DNA from: Neoechinorhynchus agilis
Taxonomy: Eukaryota; Acanthocephala
Assembly (NCBI GenBank): GCA_051530055.1
Contig: CM121343.1
Location: 4,588,001 to 4,652,000 of the forward strand
Length of the DNA stretch: 64,000 nucleotides
Direction: 5' to 3'
The notes beneath the pieces are model-generated. The model made no database searches. It saw only the letters and a program-made list of their open reading frames with translations, and had not been told where the DNA came from. The position numbers were made by a program, and so were the translations under genes. Positions within the stretch are counted from its first letter, which is position 1. The number at the start of each line of letters is the position of its first letter. Below, one piece after another: positions 1 to 10,597 of the stretch.

Positions 1-17
1 CGTTCTAGAAAACGGTG

Positions 18-92
18 AAGGTGGTGGTGGTGGTGGTTACAAAAAGTGCGCTTTGTGTGCCCCACCACCACCACCACCACCGCCGCCGCCGT
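18..92. repeat. GGT/CCA trinucleotide microsatellites
   Basis: A short (GGT)n run at about 18-38 is followed by a (CCA)n/(CCG)n run at about 62-92. Together they can fold back on each other. Nothing else is recognisable before the first gene apart from a short (CAA)n tract just upstream of its ATG. Confidence 0.8.
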
Positions 93-221
93 TACGGCAA
101 ATGTTTGCCATCATAATCACGAGCGAAATACACACTATTTCCGACTCTTCCCTAACGCTTATATTTAATCACACATTCTTAAGAGAACTGACAGCCGTGA
201 GCAACAACAACAACAACAACC

Positions 222-542
222 ATGCGATCGAATAATTTGATTGTGATTGTATTGGCCATTTGCGTTCTTACAGAAACATTGGCCATTGAACGCATTCTGA
301 TAGGCGGCGGCGGCGGATTCAACGATCAATCAGGAATACCCCAAACCACACTGCTAAGACATCCACGATTTCTATTCAAGAAAAAGAACAAAGCTTATGA
401 CCCATACAAAAAAAAGAAGCTCAGTAAGACGAAAATGGCTGCAGGAGCTGCATTGACTGCCGTCGGTGGAACTATGCTATACAACCACATGAAAAGTAGA
501 AAAAAACAAAAGGATAAATACCCAAAACCATATTTAAATTAG
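222..542 (+). CDS. small secreted lysine-rich protein, unrecognised
   Basis: This is a single-exon reading frame of 106 residues starting at an ATG directly after a (CAA)n tract. Residues 1-21 form a typical signal peptide: a short polar start, then a hydrophobic core ending in ETLA. The mature part has a run of five glycines, an Arg/Lys-rich middle with two lysine clusters, a second short hydrophobic stretch (about residues 72-88, AAGAALTAVGGTMLY) and a basic tail. The glycine run and basic residues could suit a secreted peptide precursor or cuticle-type protein, but I recognise no family. The second hydrophobic segment might anchor it instead. Signal peptide plus intact frame make it a likely gene; function is unknown. 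Confidence 0.5.
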   Translation: MRSNNLIVIVLAICVLTETLAIERILIGGGGGFNDQSGIPQTTLLRHPRFLFKKKNKAYDPYKKKKLSKTKMAAGAALTAVGGTMLYNHMKSRKKQKDKYPKPYLN

Positions 543-819
543 AAGGCACTCTTAACTGAGTACAAGAGAAAAGATGTGCATTTACCTTATTATAGGATCC
601 AGTCATGAGGTCAATAAATTGAGCGCTGTGATCTTATCATCGCATCTTGATTTAATCACTTCTGCGGACTGCCCGTGTGGTAAATCAATATTGTTTCAGC
701 AGGGAATTTCCTTTACCGAAATATATTTTGCTTCTCAATCGGGGATTGCGGGTTCGTGACTATATTTCCATCGAACTACATTCCTTTTGTTTAAATAAAA
801 CAGCATTTTTGTACAAAAC

Positions 820-1003
820 AAATTATTTTCTTTGTTTTGTCACGCGCCCGGGGTTTTTTAAATTCACTAATTTATTTCAGCGATTTTTCGCGGATAAACC
901 AATGGGTGAAATATCGGGCAAATAAATTAGTGAATAAGAAAACCCCGGGCGCGTGGCAAAACTAAAGGAAAGTTTCTTTTCCCCCGAAGATAATAATCGA
1001 AGA
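820..1003. mobile_element. foldback (MITE-like) element, family C, copy 1
   Basis: A long imperfect palindrome. The left arm, with CACGCGCCCGGGG and then ATTCACTAATTTATTT, is repeated in reverse complement on the right, about a spacer near 885-915. The outer right end (TTTCCCCCGAAGATAATAATC) reappears reversed in the copy at 15.2 kb, so this is a repeat family rather than a chance hairpin. There is no coding capacity. Target-site duplications were not resolved. Confidence 0.75.
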
Positions 1004-2015
1004 CAATAAGAGGATATATAAGTACGGTACCGAAGAGGCATATGAAATAAGCAAAATTGCATCAATAAAATAATCGAACGTTATTTGCACTCAAATAACG
1101 CTTTCAATAACAAGTGAATATCTCATCACTACAGTTTTTATTTGTCAAAACATGCACTCGTAAAAATCCTCCAAATGTAAGGCGAAATTTTCCCGAGAAA
1201 ATGGAGTATTAACCTTTTAATTCCATCAAAACAAAAGCTAATTCAGTTGCCGCAGCGACGAGTGCAATTTAATTCAAGCAGTCTTAGTGTTGTTGATATA
1301 TCACGCATGCATGAATAATTTAAAATATTGCTTATGGACTCGTCGTGCTGCACGATTTCATATAATATTTAAATGATTTGACAGTTCTTAATTGGTTAAG
1401 TGCCAAATTATGAACTTTATTCCACGTGACTCGATTGACAGGTCTCGTTATTACCTCGTGTGAGACGATGCTTCTCTATGATAAATGATCCGAAGTAAAT
1501 TCTCGTCTTTTAAGACAATTTTCTTAAATAGCATTCGGAATAACAAACAATTTTTAGCTCCAATCGCGCTAGTTGAAAGTTTGTAGGAGCATTCACAATG
1601 CTGTGTTGACTGTGCCTGACTATCGTTTGGGGAATGGGGAGGGGGAATCGAGTCCGTGGATTTCTGCACTGCCCGTCTTGGCGCATTTGCATGTGGCAAG
1701 GATTGAGCAGGTCAAGAATAAGCGTAGTGCTTAAGCGAGATCAAAGGAGCGGTTATTTACTTTAGTACCAATCGACGTTATGTGTAAAGCGTTAAATCAT
1801 GTACCGAAATCATCAGGAGAAAATAATTCGAGATGACAGAACTGATAATGTGGTGATCATAATTTCGGATAGAAAACATATTGAAATATTTCGCGAGGAA
1901 GTTATGGCGGTCCCGCGTACACGAACCACCATAAATCACAAAATATTAAAAATTTTTTTTTGAAAGATCAAATAAATGTATTCAATCAATCTTCATTTCT
2001 CGACAATTAACACAC
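1004..2015. other. intergenic, nothing recognised
   Basis: AT-rich, with many stops in every frame. I see no coding region, RNA gene or clear repeat, apart from a TATATAA-type stretch near 1015 with no gene following it. Confidence 0.5.
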
Positions 2016-2563
2016 TCACCACCTCCCGCCGAATTCCAGCTTTTGTCCTTCCTCGACCGTCGCCATCACGCTGGCAGCATTGCCCCGTTTACTGCTAGCG
2101 AGATATTTTGTCGAAGGAATACGCCTGCTCTTGAGTCTCCGGTTGCCTCTCTCAATTTCTTCGAGAGATCCTGGAGCAGAGAGAGTGCCGAGCTGCCGAG
2201 CGCTCCATACGTCTCTACCCCAAAGGGGACAAAATAGTGAGCCCTCGATAAGTGAAGATATTTCCGTATTTTCCTCCCTTCCGCTGCACTGGCGGCACCG
2301 CCGGCGATTTCGAGGGAGTAGGGGATGTTGCTGGCTGCGAGGGTATCCACACACGTGGCGTCCCAGAGAAGGCATTTGCCCTCCCGCCACGGGAAGACCG
2401 AAATTCCATCGGGCCTACGGCCGTCTAGTCTACAGAGGTGGGCGGGTTCCAGGATGTTCGGGAAGTTCGCCGTTCTCAACGCCCGAGAAATTGCGTTATT
2501 GATTTCAGAATGGCGTGAGAACCTTCCTGCTGACCTTCTGCAGACGAGACCGTGTCGCCCGAA
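2016..2563 (-). mobile_element. retroelement fragment, family R1 (3' terminal part)
   Basis: The minus strand encodes the C-terminal region of a reverse-transcriptase polyprotein. Recognisable blocks are RPDGISVFPWREGKCLLWDA, HYFVPFGVETYGALG and LFLRQNISLAV-type endings. The same blocks recur in this window at 30.2, 31.0, 35.8 and 47.3 kb, so it is a multi-copy family. Bases 2468-2563 match 30939-31037 almost exactly, which points to recent activity. The copy is broken and 5'-truncated. I cannot assign it confidently to a clade. Confidence 0.75.
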
Positions 2564-2815
2564 TGTGTTTTGTATTCGTGATTATTTTTATTTATCTTTA
2601 ATCGCGTATACTAAGGGTGTTACGACATGTCTTTGGGAGCCTCTCGGCTAACTCACACACTTCGAAGGCGCTCAACCGCACTCGAAGGGCCGGGGCCTTT
2701 GTGCGATCTCAAACCTAACCTTTACCCTTCCAGCAGCCTCGTGACTCCCCCCCCGTGGAACCCAGCGACATATCGAGCGCATTTTGAACGCGCTTATGCC
2801 ACTCGGCCACTAAGA
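2564..2815 (-). mobile_element. tRNA-derived SINE (family S1), inserted in retroelement R1
   Basis: Read on the minus strand, it begins with a tRNA-Ser/Leu-like head containing a box-A-like GTGGCCGAGTGG. It continues through a body shared with the SINE at 24391-24672 (GAGGCTGCTGGAAG, AGGTTTGAGATC, GAGGCTCCCAAAGA) and ends in an A-rich TAAAGATAAATAAAAAT tail. It begins exactly where the R1 fragment stops matching its sister copy at 31 kb, so it appears to sit inside R1. Target-site duplications are unclear here. Confidence 0.65.
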
Positions 2816-2941
2816 TCACCTTTTGCCGAAATATTCCTCGCATAGAGATACTTAAATGAACTTTTCCCAAAGTATACAAACGATTTTTGTGCAAAGTGTT
2901 TTTCCCACTGTTTATCCATCAAACGAACGTCAATGCACACC

Positions 2942-5900
2942 TTATTTATAATTACAAATTAAAGTGACAAGTATTACTCCGGCTAACATGGATAATATCA
3001 CGTAGATCATGAAACCGGCATGGAACAAGAGTATTCGCATGATCAATGTCAACGGAAACGAGCCATGAGATAGAACTATTTGGGGTATTATTGTCGCACA
3101 TATTGGCACCGTGAGCGTCATGGCAACCGGTAAAAGGACGGTCTTTAGATACCGGAATGAATGTGTGGCTCCAGGCCGACGGCGGAGCGAGATGTTTACG
3201 GGTAACACTAACAAGTCCGTGAGCAGAACTATAGGTGATATTGTTAGCAGTGATATGTTCATAAAATTTAATTGCGGCGCTGTCAGTTGTTGGCACAAAA
3301 GATACCCGATGCAGATTGCTGGAATTGGAGCAAAGAACAGAAAAGACAGTACTTTAAAGCTAACATTCCAATACCGTTTAGATGTTTGCTTTGTTAAAGT
3401 AGATGAACTGCATAGACTCACAGCGACAGTTATGACGAGAACAGCGACGAAAATCGGTAAAGTTGATGCGAAAACCAAGTGGGCGGATGTGGTCAACTCC
3501 AATATTGAAAAAACAATACTGTATGGAAATATTCGAGATTTTATCTTTAAGACGAAACCACGAGATAAAATCACGCGTGTCTAATGACAGTGATTCAAAC
3601 TGTTTAGATAAGTCTTCAGCAATCTGATAGGTGCCATGCATCGTAGCGATTTCGCTTAATGAAAAATCCATTGTTCGATATGTGCAGTACGCTCTGGACT
3701 GTTTTACAATAACCGGTGTTCCTTTGGCCGAACGTTCCACTTTAATATCGTTTTTTATAAGTCCGAGGCCAGTACTTTCACCCGTCAATAGACCAGTAAG
3801 ATCCTTTATATCACCTACCAAAGTAGGCCATTGTACCTGGAATCGACTACTAGTCGATGGCAATTTCTGGCATTGACTTAAAGCCATCGTAAAATACTGC
3901 TTTATCAATGTATGATTATTCATCTTGGGTTCCTTTATAATCATCATAATAGGCGCTCCCGATATAAATTCATCTTCAAAATCTTTAAGGAATGTGTGAT
4001 AATATGAATCTTTCGCCGGAATTAACTCTGAACGCTTGAAACCTATCCGGTATAATGTCATTGCCCAAATCACGACACCAATAAGAACGATTGTCATTAT
4101 GGTACAAATGGTCACAATTCCGTACATCACGTACCGATATGATTTGCGACTCATATTTAAACGCATATTCCAATACGAAGCACTGATCGTTTTGATCGAT
4201 TGCTCAAACATGAGCCGGCTCGAATAATGGCATAGAAGTTTTGCCTCAATGACATACCAATGAACCACGTTTAATGCAATTGCAATGCCTACAAAGAACA
4301 CATTTAAAAAGGTGGAACACTAAAAGATGACCTGCCAAGTAGTAAGCATGAACATTGTACAAATCTGGAATCCGTGAGTATACCAACAACAGCAAATGTC
4401 GTGATTTGGATCATAGACGAAATGGAGATTGTCGACATCATCCTGTGCGGAGCTTGAACCGATTCTCCAGCCACTTCACTGCGTCGGTCGTGATTATATT
4501 CCAACTCAGCTGTAACCAGATTCCATCTCAACAGAGACTGAACTTAAAACGGAAAAATATATAAGGATCACTTTTTTTACATGAAAGTTACGCTAATTCG
4601 TTGTACGAATAACAAAACTTTAAAGGTTGAACTTGGCTAGTTTAACCACATGTACAGAAGTTGTTCATTTATATGTTCTTTGGTGATTATAAAAATAGAG
4701 ACTGTTTTATTATTTTCGTCCGTTTCGTCGAACTTCTTCAGCAGGTTGCATAGTCCGACGAAGCAGACGAAATACCGAAAATAATAAAACAGTCTCTATT
4801 TTTATAATCACCAAAGAACACATTATATGTGATATAGACTTTATAATTTTAGAAATAAACAATCGAACGCCAAAGTGAACTGGATAGACTGATACGGTGG
4901 CACTTGGTCATGCGATTACGAAGTTTCATTTTGATTGGGAATATCACATCGTTATTAACTACGATTATGACGGTAAAGAGACAAGCGACCATGCTGATTA
5001 TTCAATACAAGAGCTACTTACCTACTTGAATCAGTAGACATGGAATTGCGATGGGTACAATTTGATATCCCATCATCGATAAAACTCCAAGTGTTGTTGC
5101 AATCGATATCAATGAAGAGCCAATGTTTGCAAGTGCCAGGACGAAATTGCGCATTTTTAAGGATGCGAATAATGAATTGATGATTGCACTCAGCGCAATG
5201 AATCCAAAAAAGGATGCAGCGAATAGAGGAACATCCATTACGAAATACTTAACAAATTCATCTTGCAACGACGATGTGGCTCCAAACGATACGTCCAAAA
5301 ATGTATGATTCCATGTAAGTAATTGTGCAATGATTCCACGTTCCCATTTTTCGCTTAATTTGCCGCGTTCTCGAACGCTTTGAAGATTATATCTAAACCT
5401 TAGGGCATTTAGTTCTGTTATCGTATCATATAATGTGTAGATATCTTTTCCAAGCATATATGGTCCATAACCCGATCCACCTCTTGCATGACTATAAATC
5501 TGTGATGCTTGGTATCGAAGGTCAGTGTTAATAACATCGCTTAGAAAATCCTCATCGAACAGATAGTCACCTTCAATAACGCAACGGCCGAATTGCTTCA
5601 CACAAACATTGTCCAATACCAAAATTCCATTGTTGTCAGCTATCGGAGAATTGGCTATCTTTTGATGGATCGTTCGCAATTCACGTATCGATTCGCCGGA
5701 CAATAACGATGCATTTCCCTTTGGTTTCACGATCACCTCCAAGCCATACCTCAACTTTGTTCCTTGGAGTAAATTAAGGTCATCACTTTGACCAAATATT
5801 TCATCAATTAGGAGCATGTTTTCTTTGGCTGTACTACCAATCGTAAAAGCATCGAGCGATAGGTCAAAATCAAGATTTACTAGTGTTGCCCAGCATATGA

Positions 5901-6006
5901 TGTGCATCAAGCAGTAAAGACTTATTATAACCTTCGGACAGCGGAGAAGATTACCCATCGACTTACGATCTTTGGTTGTTGCTTCGCCTTCATTATTCAC
6001 ATTCAT
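2942..6006 (-). CDS. Patched-related (PTR/PTCHD-like) multipass membrane protein
   Basis: Four exons fit as 6006-5022, 4542-4361, 4319-3589 and 3518-2942 (introns 479, 41 and 70 bases), giving about 824 residues. A TM segment near residue 30 (VIISLYCLMHIICWATL) is followed by a large ectodomain. Next comes a sterol-sensing-domain-like block: VPLFAASFFGFIALSAI, then NFVLALANIGSSLISIATTL. After that comes ISISSMIQITTFAVVGILTD, the usual PTR block, and a second ectodomain and TM bundle follow. The family belongs to the RND superfamily, which moves lipids or sterols. The usual acidic GxxDD motif after the PIAIP segment appears as QVVQS, so transport activity is doubtful. The exon-3/4 donor has an alternative (CA/GTTTG), and the start could lie further upstream. 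Confidence 0.8.
4655..4830. mobile_element. foldback (MITE-like) element, family A, copy 1
   Basis: Near-perfect palindrome inside the 479-base intron of the PTR-like gene. The arms start TGTTCTTTGGTGATTATAAA and return as TTTATAATCACCAAAGAACA. The spacer carries CTTCTTCAGCAGGTTGC, also found in the copy at 16.7 kb. Related copies lie at 49.8 and 50.5 kb. It is non-coding. Its presence probably explains why this intron is ten times longer than its neighbours. Confidence 0.85.
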
Positions 6007-9000
6007 CAACTTTTCCTTTATCCTTACATATATAAAACAAATGAAAAATTTATTGGATCCAAGTAAACTACTGAGAAACCAATCATTGTTGTCGCTTTTA
6101 TAAAAAATATGGACAATCAATAAACTCACAAAAGACTCCAATGAGCACCATCGATATTATGTAATTATAATTTTTTTCGAAATTTTTAAGAAATACAAAA
6201 TGAAAAATAGTGTAAAGGTCCATTTTTAAGCTGCTCGATGCCAGTCAGAGGTGAAGCTAATAAAAAATCAGGATTGCAATACATTGTATTTGAATACTTT
6301 TTTGGCAATATTAAGATGATGATGACGGGCTTGGAAAACACTCCTATATTAAATCTAAGCTTTGATAATTTCGGGCATAATTCGAAACGAGAAACATCAT
6401 TCGGAGTAATTTAAGTATCCAAAATAAAAAATAATATATAGAAATATTTATTTCTAAAGATCAAATACGTAAAAATTCCGCAAACTAAAACAATTATGAT
6501 CTTTGTAGTTAGGGTTCAATATCTTTGAGACGGTAAGGGATGATTTTGTCAAAAGGCAAATAATTTATGTGAATATGCCACTTCTGAGAAGGCCAGCGAG
6601 CAGGTCGGAAATTCAAGTTAATAAATAAATTACAATTTTTCTTCGCCAAGTCCTACAATAAATGTGGAACTTATATTTAATATCTGATGCCCAATAGTAA
6701 GTAATTTGTGAAACGAGCGTCTTACAACTGCTCTCAAGCAACATTGGTTTTTCATTACCATGTTTTGCGTTCCCGATGTTAAAGAATGTCTTTTTTTATC
6801 ATTCTATATTTTCAGCTTCTCGTGTTCGTGGAGAAAGGTTATACACCTTGAGTCAGCGCATCGATGGTTGATTTACTCATCGTGAAATTATTGTGTTGAG
6901 GGCGACGATGCAACAAGAAGAGCCGTACAATGACTCATTTAAAAAATATACACCAAGAAGTCTTACTAATCACCTCAAAAAACTGCACACGGAAAACTGC
7001 AGCCATACGGGGCGAAGCATTTGACAAATATCCATTCAATGCATTGAAAATATTTTGTGCACGTTCTATCTTTAGAGTAAGTTCAAGAATGGTTTTAAAG
7101 CTTTTATACTCGTTCATTCACAGTCCAGGAATATTGTTCTTCTTTGTGTTCCCTAATATAAAGATGTGAGCATTTATTTCTTTAAAGACGAGTAAAATAC
7201 TAAAATAACTCGCTAGAAATTTCTATGGGATATAAGATATATAAAGGACATCTCAGCAAAGAACGATATGTGCCACATAATATAAATTTGTCATATTTCA
7301 GCAACTACCTCATCAATCAAAGAATATCATCACCGTAACGGTCGCATGCAACAACTGTTTGCCGCCGAAGATTCCCATTAGAAGCGAATGCGTATGAAAA
7401 GTATTTCGGAAGGTCCTGAATTATTAAACTTTTCTCAAATAGTTGAGTAAAAGAGCTGTCAAAGTTTGTTAGACGTATTGCTTTTATCGACTGCATAAAT
7501 CTCGAATTATTGGCGAATTTCTAGTGAATAATTGCATTTTTATCTGCATAATAACCATTTGCAACGCAGTAAATATTGTTCGTTAGCTCCTGACAACAGT
7601 ATCGAGTGTTCAACAACATAGAACATTTGTTTGCCGACAGCGAATCTGCATTACAATTCTATGACCAGGTTTATATCCACTTTTATGGCTTTTTTGACCT
7701 GATGCGATCGATTATTCGTTTGCCATGTTCAACCATCGAGTCAAACCTAATAGCGCATGCTTCAGATTTTTATTAATGGCTAGAAACTAAAATCGGAGCA
7801 TCCGCGACCACGAACTTCCCTTTGTTATTTATGACCTTTATTATTATGCATTTGGTTCGACAGCGAACTTACTCAAAAGATATACTCGTGCCCTATTCAA
7901 GGTGTCTCCTGTCACCACTGTTCAATGCCATGAAATGAGCATTCGGCAGGTATATTTTAGGATAAATGTCCCATTAGAGGCCTAAATCCTGGATCTGTGA
8001 ATTCCACATCAGAAACATAACGTCTCAACGCACTATCGAATTAACTTTTCCAAGTCATTTTTTTCTCTTCTATAAACATTAAATACGTGCACTTACTGTT
8101 CTCATCCCGAAAACATCACTTAATTTATTTAGCTCTTCTAACGAGATCCTCCACCGTTTTCGTAAACCGATCATCTCAGCTCTGCGACATTTCACATCGA
8201 CATAGTTCAGTAGTGTCGTAAGAAGCAAAAGTTTACTTAAAATTGTCTTTAAAATTTGTATTTACTTTTTCATTTTTAAGCCACAAACCCGGGGCTGAAG
8301 TTTCAGATGGACCAATATTTGGAGTGAGATTTACATTCCTTTAGTGAAAAAGAAACCAGCTTATAGGCTTAAACTGAAATCTAATTCATCCAAGGGTTTT
8401 TAGAGTGATAGCGAAGGGTGCTGGGCAAATATTCAGTAAATTTTTATCTCAAGGGTTAGGTAAAGCGCAAAAAAAGGAATCCATTGGGCACTTTACATGA
8501 AAAGGAGATTTTGTTAAGGATGATGTTGTTTTTGTATCTGTTAAGATCTTTCACTTCCCGAATAGCTTATCTCATTAAAAAGAAATGAACAACGATTTCC
8601 TTTGAAGAGAAAATGTCAGTTTTATACCTAATAAAGTAGCTCTTGATTTCGCCTGGGATGTTTTGAATGTCTACATTTACGATTTCAATAGGCATGAAGG
8701 TAACGTGGAGTGATGTAGTTTCCAGATTGATTTAATCATAAAAGTCATCTACACTTGCATGTTTTTAGTCTACGGCATAAGACATGTTTTGAGATCGTGG
8801 AAAACGGAGTGGATGTGCTTGCCTAGGGTTTACCCCTCCCCCCTCCAAGAAAGTCAACAAATTGACACCTTGGGTGGTTGTGCGGGCGGGCGGGCGGCTT
8901 TACATATATAAAATTCCGGTTCCACATTTTGGAGTGCTGTCATCGTCATCTCAAAATCCATTTTGACAGTTAAGTGGCGGCGGCGGCGGCGGTGGCGGGA

Positions 9001-9180
9001 GAAAATGGCTGCGATGGGGTAGACAAAGTAGGTTTTTGGTAACAGCGTAGCAGCGGGAAAAGATGCGACATCCGATTCATGCACTGGGGATAAGATGTGT
9101 TCGGGTTTCTTCGTTGGTGCATTTCTGAGAACTTCATTTTTGTTGGTGCGTGTCTTGGTAAATGGCGTTAATAGTTTCGA
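6007..9180. other. gene-poor intergenic region, about 3.2 kb
   Basis: AT-rich, with no open frame of convincing coding character and no recognised repeat family. A short GC-rich patch at 8870-9000 has (GGCG)n and (GCG)n runs. A minus-strand frame over 8854-9192 crosses this low-complexity patch, lacks an ATG and was not accepted as a gene. Confidence 0.45.
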
Positions 9181-10597
9181 CACATCAGACAAATGTTAAA
9201 CGAATTGACAGACAACAGAGAAGACCCTGTGTGTGTGTAATGTTGATTTGATTACGGCTTCTCCATATTCCATCTTCGCGACGTAGTGCTTATCCGAGTC
9301 GGTTCCTTTCTCTTTCTAAAAACGAATTTGGTTTTTATTACACGCACAGGACATGCCACACTCAGAAGGATAAGAGCTGTCTTATTCTAGGGTGGTGGAT
9401 CCATCACGAGGAGTGCTGAGAAGCGTGCCGCCGGGTGTAGCTCTAGTCACACGCGGAGAGAGGAGGGTAATTATGGGAAATTAGGTTTCGTTAATAGACC
9501 ACCGCGAAGCAGAAAAGTCAGCGCTCCTTACACCTGTCGTCCGCCGCCGCCACGACTGGCCGGATCGAGATGGAACAACACTTTTTTAGACGACCAAATA
9601 TTTTCATCTTTGTCTTTTCTACAGCAGCCAGTTCATTAGAGAAGGCCACTGTCTTCTCTCAGGCCGGGAAAGCAGCTTTACTTCCAGCTGGCACCGCCAT
9701 CATCATCAACAACAACAACAACAACAATAACAGCAGCAGCAGCAGCAGCAGCCAATCAGAACGCAAGAGCGCGGGTGCGCCGCACAAAGACGTACACGCA
9801 GCACAAGCGGGTTGAGAAGTGGAAACACAACACGGATACAAGAAGTCTAACGAAAGCAACAGATAGGTTAGTTGTTAACACGGCACTTACGTAATGGGAG
9901 AACGCGGAGTTTCCTCATTTTCATGACGCATTTGGGCCCCGGTTCTGCTGCCGTCGCGTGTCTCCTCTCAGAACTGCGGCGGCGGCGGTGGCGGTGGCGG
10001 CGGCGGCGGTGGTGGTGGTAGTGGTGGTGGCTCGCATCCGCCACGGCAGCAGCAGCAGCAACAGCACTCGTCGGTGTGTGCCAGGGCGTAAGCTGGATCG
10101 AGGGTTCGCGCTTGCACACACGCGCAGAAACGGTTATCTTTTCGCATGTTAAAACTTTTAAACTTCTCCTTCTCCTCCTCTAACGGAGATTGGTGTGCCT
10201 TCAAACCTTTTTTGCTCAGGTGCCACCACACTACGTAAACACATCTATATATATATATGCCAATTACCATCAACATCACCAACACTAGATCACCGACGAC
10301 GACGACGAAGACGAAGACGCCGCCGCCACCCAGCCAACTTGCGCCTCGGCCAGCATCCAAACAACAGTCCTTATTGTTAAGCCGCATCCTAACCAAGAAC
10401 CACCACTACTTCTACTGCACTGCTGCTATTCTACGGCACCGTTGCCAAAACAACACTTACAAGCGGCCGAACCAATAAGGCTCCTTCTGCACTACTGAGT
10501 CGCCTATCTACGCTGAACAAACGGGACAAAAAAGTATAAGATCCATTTTTCGCAATTGTTTTTGCGTGGTGTTTTTGAACGAAAATGAGGACAAGAT
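9180..10597 (+). other. microsatellite-rich upstream region of the 11-kb membrane-protein gene
   Basis: There is a dense series of trinucleotide tracts: (CAA)n and (CAG)n at 9705-9752, GGC/GGT at 9968-10030, CAG at 10045-10065, and CGA/AAG at about 10290-10325. Six-frame translations are dominated by runs of Asn, Ser, Arg, His or Pro and are not credible proteins. The composition resembles a long 5' leader or promoter-proximal region of the gene that follows. Confidence 0.45.

Noticed and set aside
1451-1699. Two overlapping minus-strand frames
   Set aside because: No signal peptide, domain or splice context; the overlapping frames suggest chance openness.
3500-4400. Apparent frameshifts in the PTR-like gene suggesting a pseudogene
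   Set aside because: Introns of 41 and 70 bases with GT/AG ends restore one frame and recover conserved family motifs, so no break is needed.
8854-9192. Minus-strand open frame of 112 codons
   Set aside because: No ATG start, crosses (GCG)n and (GGCG)n low-complexity sequence, and has no domain.
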